This document shows, piece by piece, positions 1-8,168 of a stretch of 16,394 bases of DNA. Origin of the DNA: Anaerotignum sp. (GTDB lineage Bacteria; Bacillota; Clostridia; Lachnospirales; Anaerotignaceae). Each line of letters starts with the position of its first letter. Position 1 is the stretch's first letter. The notes beneath the pieces were generated by a model. That model was not told where the DNA came from and ran no database searches. It saw only the letters and a program-made list of their open reading frames with translations. Position numbers and translations under genes: made by a program. The DNA lies in NCBI GenBank assembly GCA_020024255.1, contig JAHHTX010000042.1, positions 1 to 16,394 of the forward strand, given 5' to 3'.

Positions 1-1
1 G

Positions 2-205
2 TTTGGGAAACGAAGGGTTTCCCAAATGGAATCCGCAGTGGGAATTCACTTTCCACGAGGAAAAGCAGAAGTTTCAAGGCTTTTTTGCTCTTGGAACTTC
101 TGCTTTATTCTTCTGTCCGTTCGTCAAAGCCTTGAATGAAATGAGGCTTTGGCAAAGGGGGACGACTTTGTCGACACCCTCACCCCTTGCTTTAAGCAAG
201 GGGTG
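2..205. repeat. Array of six adjacent inverted repeats downstream of valS
   Basis: Six hairpins follow one another with almost no unpaired sequence. The arms are: 2-11 with 17-26 (perfect, 10 bp); 38-44 with 50-56 (7 bp, one G-T); 62-78 with 90-106 (17 bp, one G-T); 123-132 with 144-153 (10 bp, one G-T); 157-166 with 170-179 (imperfect, around a CGAC/GTCG core); and 181-190 with 196-205 (perfect, extendable by one or two A-T pairs). No convincing gene lies here. The array is probably cut by the window edge. It resembles a dispersed intergenic repeat or a structured 3' region of the valS transcript; the sequence alone cannot tell these apart. The pairings are directly seen; any role is inference. 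Confidence 0.6.
60..108 (-). terminator. Possible intrinsic terminator after valS
   Basis: This is the strongest hairpin of the array: a 17-bp stem (62-78 with 90-106, one G-T) with an 11-base loop. Read on the minus strand it is preceded by an A-rich stretch and ends in TTTTCC, with the first T residues inside the stem, so the U tract is short. On the plus strand it is followed by ATTCTTCTG, so weak bidirectional action is possible. It lies about 160 bases after the valS stop and is the best terminator candidate in this stretch, but not a canonical one. Confidence 0.35.
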
Positions 206-266
206 TCCTTTAATCCACTTATCCTACAATATTTCGATAATCTCTTTTTATATCCTATTTTATACC

Positions 267-2897
267 TTATTTTAACTGTGCAAGGCGTTCTTCTACCTGC
301 GCCAGTATACCTCTGTATTTTTCTTCTTTCGCTTTTTCTTCCTCAATGACTTTCTGAGGTGCTTTAGAGATAAAGCCTTCGTTAGACAGTTTTTTCACAA
401 CTCTGTCGATTTCTTTGCACATTTTTTCTTTTTCTTTAGTCAAACGTTCCCGCTCTTTCTCCACATCAACCAGCTCTGCAAATGGCATATAAATTGTTGC
501 ATTTGTCAACACAACAGAGATGGCATCCTCACCAATACCTGTTTTATCCCCTTGCACAATAACTTCACTTGCATATGCCAATGTCTGGAAGAATACTTTG
601 CTGTGTGCAAAAAGACTGCGTACTTCTTCCTTGTCCGAAACGACAAACACCTGCACTTTTTTGGACGGTACAACATTCATTTCTCCACGAATATTGCGGA
701 TACCTCTGACTGCCTCCTTAATCGCATCAATTTCTTCTTCATTTTCTTTGTAGTTCCATTCTTCTTTATATACAGGCCATTTGGAAATCATAATACTTTC
801 CTCTTCATCTTGAATATGCAAGAACAATTCTTCTGTAATAAAGGGCATGAAGGGATGCAAAAGCTTTAATGCGTTAATTAGAACAGTCTTTAATGTCCAA
901 AGCGCAGCCTCTCTGGTAGAATCCTCTTTATTATACAAACGGGGTTTTACCATCTCAATATACCAATCGCAGAATTCATCCCAAAGGAAATCATAAATTT
1001 TCTGTACTGCAAGTCCCAGTTCAAAATGCTCCATATTCTCGGAAACATCTTTTGCAAGAGTATTGACTTTGGACAAAATCCATTTATCAGCAGAGGTCAG
1101 CATTAAGAGCTTTGTTTCAGTTTCTTCTTCCAGATTCATCATCACAAAGCGAGTTGCATTCCAAATCTTATTGCAGAAATTACGGCAGTTGTCCAATCTC
1201 TCCCAGTAAAAACGCATATCATTCCCCGGTGCATTACCAGTAATGAGCATCAAACGCAGTGGATCTGCACCATAGTCAGCAATAACTGCCAGAGGGTCAA
1301 TACCATTTCCCAAGGATTTGGAGAACTTTCTTCCCTGATCGTCACGAATCAAACCATGAATAAGCACGTCACGGAAAGGTACTTCTTCCATAAACTCCAT
1401 GCCAGAAAAGACCATGCGAACTACCCAGAAGAAAATAATGTCATATCCTGTTACCAGTGTGCTTGTGGGATAGAACTGCTTTAAATCCTCTGTTTCTTCG
1501 GGCCATCCCAATGTGGAGAAGGGCCAAAGCGCAGAACTGAACCATGTATCCAAAGTATCCTCATCCTGTTTCAGATGGGTACACCCGCATTTTTCACATT
1601 TTTCAGGTGTATGTTTGCTGACGGTAACATGACCACATTCCTGGCAATAGTAAGCAGGAATGCGATGTCCCCACCAAAGCTGTCGGGAAATACACCAGTC
1701 ATGAATATTTTCCAGCCAGTGCATATAGGTTTTGCCGAAACGGTCGGGGATAAAGTGCAGTTTATTCTGCTCATATACTTCCATCGCAGGCTTTGCCAGT
1801 TCATCCATTTTTACAAACCACTGCAATTTAATCATAGGTTCAATAGCGGTATGGCATCTTTCGTGGCAACCTACCGCATGGGTAATGTCCTCAATTTTCA
1901 CCAGATAACCTTCGTCCTTCAAACGGGCAACAATAGCTTTTCTCGCTTCCATTCTGTCCATACCCTGATATTCTCCGGCATTTTCATTCATTGTACCATC
2001 ATCATTCATCACGGTAATGCGTGGCAGATTATGACGCAGACCTACCTCAAAATCGTTCGGATCATGTGCCGGTGTAATTTTTACCACACCTGTACCAAAT
2101 TCACGGTCAACATATGTGTCAGCCACAATGGGAATTTCTTTGTTCAAAATAGGCAAAATACATTTCTTGCCAATCAAGTCCTGATATCTTTCATCATCAG
2201 GATGTACAGCAACAGCGGTATCCCCAAGCATGGTTTCAGGTCTTGTGGTCGCCAGCCGCAAACGTCTGTCAGAACCAACTATCGGATATTCCAAATGATA
2301 AAAATGCCCTGCTGTGTCTACATGGTCAACTTCTGCATCTGAAATGGTCGTCTGGCATTCAGGGCACCAGTTGATGATTTTTTCCCCACGATAAATATAA
2401 CCTTTTTCATACAGGCGGCAGAATACTTCCAAAACTGCCTCGGAGCAACCTTCGTCCATGGTAAAACGCACTCTGTCCCAGTCGCAGGAGCAGCCTAGTT
2501 TCCGCAGCTGATTCAAAATAATACCGCCATATTCTTCTTTCCATTCCCATGCACGTTTTAAAAAGCCTTCCCTGCCTACATCTGCCTTTGTCAAGCCTTC
2601 TTTAGCCATCTTCTGTACAACCTTCAGCTCTGTAGAAATGCTGGCATGGTCAATACCGGGAATCCATAGTGCATTATAGCCTGCCATTCTTTTCCAACGA
2701 ATGAGAATATCCTGCATGGTGTTGTCCAGCGCATGACCCATATGCAGCTGTCCTGTAATATTCGGGGGCGGCATCACAATGCTGTATGGCTTTTTCTTTT
2801 TATCAATTTTTGTGTGAAAATATCCCCTGTCTATCCACATCTTGTATAATTTATCCTCTACAACAGATGGGGCAAAATTCTTTTCCAGTTCCTTCAC
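267..2897 (-). CDS. valS: Valine--tRNA ligase (ValRS)
   Basis: This cytoplasmic class Ia synthetase charges tRNA-Val with valine and edits mischarged threonine. The 876-residue length is normal. The HIGH signature is HMGH at residues 52-55 after PPPNITG, and the KMSKS loop is KFSKS at 524-528. The CP1 editing region includes TTRPETMLGDTAV at 217-229 and HDPNDFEVG at 278-286. A Cys4 cluster at 418, 421, 434 and 437 looks like a small zinc-binding insert. The last 65 or so residues are a charged coiled coil, the tRNA-binding arm typical of ValRS. The start is GTG, with AAAGGAGG seven bases upstream. The gene has its own promoter and a T-box leader, so expression should rise when tRNA-Val is uncharged. 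It follows ftsW on the same strand but is not a cell-wall gene. The KFSKS variant and GIDHAS in place of GTDHAG are the only divergences noticed. Confidence 0.98.
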   Translation of the reverse strand: MKELEKNFAPSVVEDKLYKMWIDRGYFHTKIDKKKKPYSIVMPPPNITGQLHMGHALDNTMQDILIRWKRMAGYNALWIPGIDHASISTELKVVQKMAKEGLTKADVGREGFLKRAWEWKEEYGGIILNQLRKLGCSCDWDRVRFTMDEGCSEAVLEVFCRLYEKGYIYRGEKIINWCPECQTTISDAEVDHVDTAGHFYHLEYPIVGSDRRLRLATTRPETMLGDTAVAVHPDDERYQDLIGKKCILPILNKEIPIVADTYVDREFGTGVVKITPAHDPNDFEVGLRHNLPRITVMNDDGTMNENAGEYQGMDRMEARKAIVARLKDEGYLVKIEDITHAVGCHERCHTAIEPMIKLQWFVKMDELAKPAMEVYEQNKLHFIPDRFGKTYMHWLENIHDWCISRQLWWGHRIPAYYCQECGHVTVSKHTPEKCEKCGCTHLKQDEDTLDTWFSSALWPFSTLGWPEETEDLKQFYPTSTLVTGYDIIFFWVVRMVFSGMEFMEEVPFRDVLIHGLIRDDQGRKFSKSLGNGIDPLAVIADYGADPLRLMLITGNAPGNDMRFYWERLDNCRNFCNKIWNATRFVMMNLEEETETKLLMLTSADKWILSKVNTLAKDVSENMEHFELGLAVQKIYDFLWDEFCDWYIEMVKPRLYNKEDSTREAALWTLKTVLINALKLLHPFMPFITEELFLHIQDEEESIMISKWPVYKEEWNYKENEEEIDAIKEAVRGIRNIRGEMNVVPSKKVQVFVVSDKEEVRSLFAHSKVFFQTLAYASEVIVQGDKTGIGEDAISVVLTNATIYMPFAELVDVEKERERLTKEKEKMCKEIDRVVKKLSNEGFISKAPQKVIEEEKAKEEKYRGILAQVEERLAQLK

Positions 2898-2919
2898 GTT
2901 TTCTCCTCCTTTGTCTCAT

Positions 2920-2955
2920 AAAAAAGAGCCTTCTTCCATGAAAGGACGAAAGCTC
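2920..2955 (-). terminator. Regulated terminator of the valS T-box
   Basis: On the minus strand GAGCTTTCGTCC (2955-2944) pairs with the segment ending AAGGCTC (2926) through about 12 positions, with one G-A mismatch, and is followed by six T residues (2925-2920). The first arm overlaps the 3' half of the antiterminator, so the two folds exclude each other. The end of the U tract is 22 bases upstream of the valS start codon. Confidence 0.88.
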
Positions 2956-3164
2956 GTGGTACCACCTTACTTCCTGCAAATCTGCAGGCACTCTAAGACC
3001 GATAACGGGGTCAACCGTTTCCGCTTACTTCCTTTCAGCGAAACAACTCCAAAGCTACCTTCTGCGCTTCCCGACATAAAATCTCACAGCCAATGGATTT
3101 TTTCTCTGTCATGCGGAAAAACACATACTCCTCTTTTTCCTTGTTTTTAAACAAATACTTATAT
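2920..3164 (-). promoter_or_regulatory. T-box leader of valS, candidate specifier GUA (Val)
   Basis: The T-box sequence AAGGTGGTACCACG lies at 2968-2955 on the minus strand. An antiterminator can form by pairing GGAAG (about 2974-2970) with CTTTC (about 2952-2948), exposing TGGT for the tRNA acceptor end. Upstream are a stem with arms 2973-2978 and 2983-2988, a hairpin AACGG/CCGTT near 3003-3018, and a CGCT/AGCG hairpin near 3021-3040. Near the 5' end, AAACAA can pair with TTGTTT and AAAG with CTTT. This places an AGGAGTA motif opposite a GTA triplet (plus strand 3056-3058), the expected geometry of a specifier loop reading Val. The family mechanism is established: uncharged tRNA stabilises the antiterminator, while charged tRNA allows termination. 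The exact stem I fold was drawn by hand. Confidence 0.9.
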
Positions 3165-3170
3165 TTTAGC

Positions 3171-3199
3171 ATTTTATGCAATCTTGCGCCATTTGTCAA
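3171..3199 (-). promoter_or_regulatory. Sigma-A type promoter of valS
   Basis: On the minus strand TTGACA (3199-3194) is a perfect -35 hexamer, separated by 17 bp from TAAAAT (3176-3171), a near-consensus -10. The predicted start is near 3164, just before the T-box stem I. The -35 lies only about 15 bases after the ftsW stop codon. Confidence 0.88.
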
Positions 3200-3213
3200 T
3201 AGCTTTTTAAAAA

Positions 3214-4374
3214 TTATTCTTTATTGCTTGCTTCCCTGGGATATTTGGAGATATTTAAGAGAATCCCCATCAAAAACATAAGCAATACCAATGAAGTACC
3301 ACCATAACTAATAAAGGGCAGTGGTTGCCCTGTATTGGGAATAAAATTTGTTACAACACCGATATTAATGAGTGCCTGAAAAGCAATTAGTGCAGAAATC
3401 CCTGTTGCAACCAACATTCCGTAGTTATCCTTTGCACGAATGGCAATTTGTATACCACGCCATACCAAAAGAGAAAACAAAATAATCACAAGACCCGCAC
3501 CAATCAAACCTAATTCCTCACAAATAATCGCAAAAATAATATCATTATGTGCCTCTGGAATAAATGTTTTCTGTCTGCTTTGTCCAAGCCCCAAACCAAA
3601 AAGTCCACCAGATGCTACAGCAAACAAAGACTGTATAGTTTGAAAGCCTTTATCCGTAGGGTCTGACCATGGATCAAACCAAATCTGAATACGTTTCAAA
3701 CGATAGCGGAATTTCGGAATGGCAACAGCAAGGATTCCGGGAGGAATCAATACCCCAATACTGACAATAAAATACCAGACACGAGGACTTGCCACAAACA
3801 ATATGGTCATCCCAATCAATCCCAAAAGCAGTGCTGAAGAAAAATTGGAAATGGCAATCAATCCTGTTGGAATCAACAAAACAACCATAGCTTTACAAAA
3901 TCCTTTGAAATGCCAAAGCTCTTTTCTATGCTGTACAACATAAGAAGATAAGTACAGGATAACAGCGATTTTAGAAAGTTCTGATGGCTGGAAACTGAGA
4001 GAACCTATGCCAATCCATCTGGTTTGCCCATGAGATTTCGTTCCGATAACGGGAAGGAGCATCAAAAAAACATTGGATATCCAGTAGGCGATTTTTGATA
4101 CTCTCCTCCAAAACTCATACGGTATCCGCATAGTAATGGTCATCCCGACAATCCCAAGGACTGCCCATACCGATTGCCGTTTTAAAAAATAAAACATATC
4201 ATGATTAAATTTTTCCGAGGTCATGGTACTGTAGTAGCTGGCACTGAATACCATTACAACACCGAATAACACCAGCGTCAATACAATAAATAAAACTGCA
4301 AAGTCAAAAGGAACTGCCCCCATGCGTTTCCGTTTCTTTTTCGGCACTGTATGTTTCGGTTCTGCCATTTTCAT
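3214..4374 (-). CDS. ftsW: SEDS-family glycosyltransferase FtsW/SpoVE
   Basis: This polytopic membrane protein polymerises lipid II into glycan strands together with a class B PBP. It has 386 residues, a Lys/Arg-rich cytoplasmic N-terminus (PKKKRKR, 11-17) and about ten hydrophobic segments. Family signatures are FQPSELSKIA at 128-137, PEAHNDIIFA at 273-282 with the Asp (278) known to be essential in the family, and NTGQPLPFISYGGTS at 347-361. Position in the cluster (after murD) is that of B. subtilis spoVE; sequence alone does not separate vegetative FtsW from SpoVE. The usual PDxGT segment after the mid-protein loop reads SNFSSA (176-181), a divergence. Of two in-frame ATGs, 4374 is preferred because AGGTGG sits nine bases upstream. 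The gap after murD is 40 bases. The expected murG does not follow; valS does. Confidence 0.95.
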   Translation of the reverse strand: MKMAEPKHTVPKKKRKRMGAVPFDFAVLFIVLTLVLFGVVMVFSASYYSTMTSEKFNHDMFYFLKRQSVWAVLGIVGMTITMRIPYEFWRRVSKIAYWISNVFLMLLPVIGTKSHGQTRWIGIGSLSFQPSELSKIAVILYLSSYVVQHRKELWHFKGFCKAMVVLLIPTGLIAISNFSSALLLGLIGMTILFVASPRVWYFIVSIGVLIPPGILAVAIPKFRYRLKRIQIWFDPWSDPTDKGFQTIQSLFAVASGGLFGLGLGQSRQKTFIPEAHNDIIFAIICEELGLIGAGLVIILFSLLVWRGIQIAIRAKDNYGMLVATGISALIAFQALINIGVVTNFIPNTGQPLPFISYGGTSLVLLMFLMGILLNISKYPREASNKE

Positions 4375-4414
4375 TCTTCCACCCCACCTCTTTTTTTATT
4401 TTTTCGCCCATTGG

Positions 4415-5773
4415 TCAGTTCTGAAAAGATGTCACAATTTCTTTAAACAAATCCCCACGTTGTTCATAGTTATCAAACATCCCCCAGCTGGCACAGGCAG
4501 GCGAAAGGAGAACACAATCTCCCGCTTCTGCTTTTTCTCTGCATACAGCAACAGCTTCCGCAAAGGTTTTACAGTCTGTAATGGCAGTAAATCCAAATTT
4601 TTCTGCCGAAGCTCGAATCTGGGGTGCTGTAACACCAATCAAAACCAAATGTTTTACTTTTTCCGGAAATAACTTTGTCCAATCATCAAAAGAAACCCCT
4701 TTATCATAACCGCCTCCGATAAGGACGATGGGCTTTTCCATGGCAAGAACGGCACGAATAGAAGCATCGGTATTTGTACCTTTGGAATCATTGTAATAAT
4801 CTACGCCATCTACTGTCGCAACATACTCAATTCTATGGGCTACACCTTTAAAATTGCGAAGCACATGGCGAATGGTATCCAAATCAACGCCAGAACAGAC
4901 TGCCATTGCTACAGCCGCCATAGCATTCTCATGATTATGAACACCAAGTATCTGTAATTCTTTGACAGAAAGAAGTATTTCTTCTTTTCCCTGCCAACGA
5001 AGACAAATGTTCTGTCCATCTAAGTAAATACCTTGTTCCAACGTACTTTTGCTGCTGAAAAAGAACACCTTTGCTTTTGTTTTTTCTGCCATTTTACGAC
5101 AGATTGCATCTTCATAATTCAAAATGCAGAAGTCCTCTGCTGTTTGATTGGCGAAAACACGTTCTTTCATGGCAATGTAAACCTCCATTGTCTTATGGCG
5201 GTTCAAATGGTCAGGTGTAATATTTAAAACTGCACTGATATGGGGATGAAATTCCTTTGCTTTTTCCATTTGAAAGCTGCTGATTTCTGCCACAACCCAG
5301 TCTTTTTCCGTAAGTTCTGTTACCTTTTCGCTGTAGGGAATCCCAATATTGCCCACCACCGCTGTATGCGGTGCGACTTCCTGCATGATTTCTCCTACCA
5401 AAGTCGTCGTCGTCGTTTTTCCGTTTGTGCCGGTAATCGCAATGACAGGACAAGGGGTTTGTCTGTATGCCAGCTCTACCTCGCTGATTACCTCCACACC
5501 TGCCTTTTCTGCCTCCAAAATAAAAGGAAGGTCACAGGGAATCCCCGGACTCAATACAATCAAGTCTTGGTTTTTTGCAATGTCATCAGGATTTTTTCCT
5601 GTATATAATGTTACACCTTGCTTTTCCAAATCCAAAGCTGTCTGTGGTACATCTTCCCTTTTCTTCATGTCTTGCAATATGACTTTTGCACCTTGCTTCG
5701 CAAGCATTTTTGCAGCAGCAATACCACTCCTTGCCATACCGCAGACAAGCACCTGTTTTCCTTGATACTTCAT
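4415..5773 (-). CDS. murD: UDP-N-acetylmuramoyl-L-alanine--D-glutamate ligase
   Basis: This cytoplasmic Mur ligase adds D-glutamate to UDP-MurNAc-L-Ala using ATP. The 452 residues are normal for the family. The N-terminal Rossmann-like domain begins VLVCGMARSG (8-17). The central ATPase domain has the P-loop GTNGKTTT (115-122), NITPDHLNRH (184-193) and a Lys at 203 in the region of the carbamylated lysine. The C-terminal domain opens around NDSKGTN (329-335). The start is ATG with AGAGGG seven bases upstream. It begins 18 bases after the mraY stop, so co-transcription is very likely. The order mraY-murD-ftsW is the standard dcw order. Identity is secure because MurC, MurE and MurF differ in these motifs and two of them are otherwise accounted for here. 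Confidence 0.97.
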   Translation of the reverse strand: MKYQGKQVLVCGMARSGIAAAKMLAKQGAKVILQDMKKREDVPQTALDLEKQGVTLYTGKNPDDIAKNQDLIVLSPGIPCDLPFILEAEKAGVEVISEVELAYRQTPCPVIAITGTNGKTTTTTLVGEIMQEVAPHTAVVGNIGIPYSEKVTELTEKDWVVAEISSFQMEKAKEFHPHISAVLNITPDHLNRHKTMEVYIAMKERVFANQTAEDFCILNYEDAICRKMAEKTKAKVFFFSSKSTLEQGIYLDGQNICLRWQGKEEILLSVKELQILGVHNHENAMAAVAMAVCSGVDLDTIRHVLRNFKGVAHRIEYVATVDGVDYYNDSKGTNTDASIRAVLAMEKPIVLIGGGYDKGVSFDDWTKLFPEKVKHLVLIGVTAPQIRASAEKFGFTAITDCKTFAEAVAVCREKAEAGDCVLLSPACASWGMFDNYEQRGDLFKEIVTSFQN

Positions 5774-5791
5774 AATGGTTCCCTCTTTTCC

Positions 5792-6784
5792 CTAAAACAT
5801 ATATTTGCAGCCTAAAAGTCCAACGAGGCATAACATGGCTGTAATGGCGTAAAACAACGTTACAACCTTTGTTTCTCTCCAACCGCACTGTTCCAAATGA
5901 TGGTGGAACGGTGCCATCTTAAATAAGCGTCTGCCTTCTCCATATATTCTTCTGCTCAATTTAAACCAGCCAACCTGTAACATAACGGTAATAGATTCCC
6001 AAAGATAAATAAAACCTACAATGACAATGAATATGGGCATTTTCAGCACAAAAGCTGATGCTGCCACAAAACCACCTAATGCCAAAGAACCTGTATCTCC
6101 CATAAAAACTTTTGCAGGGTAGGAATTGAAAATCAAAAATGCCAAAAGTGACCCTGCAATAGCACCACAAACAGGTGCAATGGTACTGCCTGCTGCCCAA
6201 GACGCCACAAGGAAGAAAGCTGCTACAATCAGTGTTACACCACCTGCCAAACCATCTAAGCCGTCTGTCAAATTAACACCGTTTACCGTACCCAATACAG
6301 CACAGAACAAAAAAGGAATAAATAAAAATCCAAGATTCAGCATTTTGCCTTGGGTAAAGGGAATGTAAACCTCTGTCCCGATTCCACTGTGCATCAAATA
6401 GCTGCAAAATAATGCTGTCACCACTAATTGCAGTGCCAATTTCTGCCATGCACGCAGTCCCAAAGAACGTTTTTTTACCACCTTAATGTAATCATCTAAA
6501 AATCCGATAATCCCATAGCACAACGTCATCAACACTACTGCAATACCGTCTGTATTCCCCTTCAGGAAGAACAGTGCTGCCGCTACAAAAGCAATGAGAA
6601 ATGCAATACCACCCATAGTCGGTGTCCCCTGCTTCTGCAAATGCGTCTGCGGTCCATCATCTCGTACATTCTGCCCAAACTTCAGCTTATGCAGTAAGGG
6701 AATAAATATCGGGCAAAGAATCACACCCAATACAAAAGATATCATAATGGCATAGATTGCCTGTTCCAAAGAACCCACTTTCAC
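5792..6784 (-). CDS. mraY: Phospho-N-acetylmuramoyl-pentapeptide transferase (MraY)
   Basis: This integral membrane enzyme transfers phospho-MurNAc-pentapeptide from UDP to undecaprenyl phosphate, making lipid I. The 330 residues and roughly ten membrane segments fit the family. Signatures seen are GTPTMGG at 53-59, the DDY catalytic aspartates at 97-99, NLTDGLDGLAGG at 171-182, KVFMGDTGSLALGG at 225-238 and the HHH loop at 294-296. The start is GTG, one base after the murF stop, with AAGGAG nine bases upstream inside the end of murF. No nearby ATG fits, the next Met being residue 14 inside the first membrane segment. The tight junction suggests translational coupling with murF. The product feeds MurG, which is not in the window. 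Confidence 0.97.
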   Translation of the reverse strand: MKVGSLEQAIYAIMISFVLGVILCPIFIPLLHKLKFGQNVRDDGPQTHLQKQGTPTMGGIAFLIAFVAAALFFLKGNTDGIAVVLMTLCYGIIGFLDDYIKVVKKRSLGLRAWQKLALQLVVTALFCSYLMHSGIGTEVYIPFTQGKMLNLGFLFIPFLFCAVLGTVNGVNLTDGLDGLAGGVTLIVAAFFLVASWAAGSTIAPVCGAIAGSLLAFLIFNSYPAKVFMGDTGSLALGGFVAASAFVLKMPIFIVIVGFIYLWESITVMLQVGWFKLSRRIYGEGRRLFKMAPFHHHLEQCGWRETKVVTLFYAITAMLCLVGLLGCKYMF

Positions 6785-6785
6785 G

Positions 6786-8168
6786 TTATTTCACTCCTTG
6801 CAATTTCTCCACTGTTTTTTCAAATCCCATACTACGAGATGCCTTCAAAAGTATGGTATCACCTTTTTGCAGTAAGCCCATGCCTTCCTGCCAAAACTGT
6901 TCCTGTGTATCAAAGCAATATACTGCTCCCATACCACCTGCTTTTCCACCTTCCGCCATATCTGCGTTACATTTTCCTACACAGATTAACACATCTGCTT
7001 TGCCTTCTGCCGCATATGCCCCCACTTCCTTGTGCATAGCAGGCGCATATGTGCCAAGTTCACCCATAAAGCCCAAAAATGCTACCCTTCTGCCTTTTGC
7101 CTGTGCCAAAATATCAAGTGAGGCTTTTGTAGAAACGGGATTTGCATTATATACATCATTCAGCAGTGTCATACCGCCTTCTGTATGCAATATGGACATT
7201 CTATTTTTTGTAGGCACAAAATTTTCAATTCCCCTACGGATTTCCTCCAAACTCAATCCCAATACAATCCCTGCTGTCGCCGCAGATGCTGCATTCAAAA
7301 CCATGTGGTTACCCGGTACAGGAACAACAACAGGTATACTGCCAATTTCTGTGTGTAGGACACATTTCGTTCCCTCCATGCCCATAGGCTCCAGACTATC
7401 CGCATAAATATCTTTTTTGTTTTCCACACCGAACCATCTGACTTTTGGGGAAAGCTGACTTTCTACAGTCTGAAGCATATCATTATCTGCATTGAGGATT
7501 GCTGTATCCTTTTCCGTCATAAAGTCAAAAAGCTCACATTTTGCCTTTAAAATACCTTCTCTGCTGCCCAAAAATTCAATGTGTGCCACACCTACATTGG
7601 AAATCAAACCTACCTGCGGACGAACAATATCCACTAATTGATGAATTTCTCCAAAATGATTCATGCCCATTTCAATAACTGCCACTTCATGGTTTTCTTC
7701 TAAGCGAAACAATGTCAACGGTACACCGATATCGTTATTATAGTTTCCGTCCGTCCATAATGTACAATATTTTTGGGAAAGCACCGATGCCACCATATCC
7801 TTTGTTGTTGTCTTCCCTACACTGCCTGTAATGCCAATAAAAGGAATATCAAACAAACTTCGATAATATCTTGCTGCTTCCAACAAAGCTTTTCTGCAAT
7901 CCTCTACAACAAGCAACACACCATTTTTCGGCACTTCTCTTTTTTCCTGTGAAAAACAGGCTGCTGCTCCTTTGGCAAAACACTGATCTATAAATTGATG
8001 CCCATCTGTTTTTTCCCCTTTTAATGGCACAAACAAACTGCCATCTGTTACAGTACGGGAATCTATCGTTACATGAGAAATCACGCTTTCCAAAGCATCT
8101 TGACCTTCTGCTGTATAAATCATTGCATGGGTTGCCTGTGCGATTTCTTTTATGGTTATTTTTTTCAT
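6786..8168 (-). CDS. murF: UDP-MurNAc-tripeptide--D-alanyl-D-alanine ligase
   Basis: This cytoplasmic Mur ligase adds D-Ala-D-Ala to complete the UDP-MurNAc-pentapeptide that MraY uses. From the chosen start it has 460 residues. The ATPase domain has P-loop GSVGKTTTK (115-123), YNNDIGVPLT (143-152) and a Lys-rich segment EGILKAKCELF (204-214). The C-terminal domain has NDVYNANPVSTKASL (337-351) and LGFMGELG (365-372). An in-frame TTG lies two codons upstream, but the ATG at 8168 has GGAGAGG seven bases upstream and overlaps the murE stop as ATGA, so ATG is the likely start and coupling with murE is expected. In B. subtilis murF is not in this cluster; here it sits between murE and mraY, as in Gram-negative dcw clusters. 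Confidence 0.97.
   Translation of the reverse strand: MKKITIKEIAQATHAMIYTAEGQDALESVISHVTIDSRTVTDGSLFVPLKGEKTDGHQFIDQCFAKGAAACFSQEKREVPKNGVLLVVEDCRKALLEAARYYRSLFDIPFIGITGSVGKTTTKDMVASVLSQKYCTLWTDGNYNNDIGVPLTLFRLEENHEVAVIEMGMNHFGEIHQLVDIVRPQVGLISNVGVAHIEFLGSREGILKAKCELFDFMTEKDTAILNADNDMLQTVESQLSPKVRWFGVENKKDIYADSLEPMGMEGTKCVLHTEIGSIPVVVPVPGNHMVLNAASAATAGIVLGLSLEEIRRGIENFVPTKNRMSILHTEGGMTLLNDVYNANPVSTKASLDILAQAKGRRVAFLGFMGELGTYAPAMHKEVGAYAAEGKADVLICVGKCNADMAEGGKAGGMGAVYCFDTQEQFWQEGMGLLQKGDTILLKASRSMGFEKTVEKLQGVK

Noticed and set aside
3..275. Plus-strand ORF of 90 codons over the hairpin array
   Set aside because: It runs straight through six inverted repeats, has no ribosome site in view, and its tail overlaps the end of valS. 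The palindromes explain its sequence better than coding does.
1324..1338. KFSKS instead of KMSKS in ValRS as a sign of a defective enzyme
   Set aside because: Both lysines and the serine are kept, and Phe at this position is a tolerated variant in class I synthetases.
1575..2342. Plus-strand ORF of 255 codons inside valS
   Set aside because: It is antisense to conserved ValRS motifs, with Cys/His/Phe-rich composition typical of a reverse-strand shadow.
6757..7407. Plus-strand ORF of 216 codons opposite murF
   Set aside because: It lies antisense to the conserved C-terminal part of MurF, is Pro/Ser-rich without a recognisable domain, and overlaps the murF-mraY junction.
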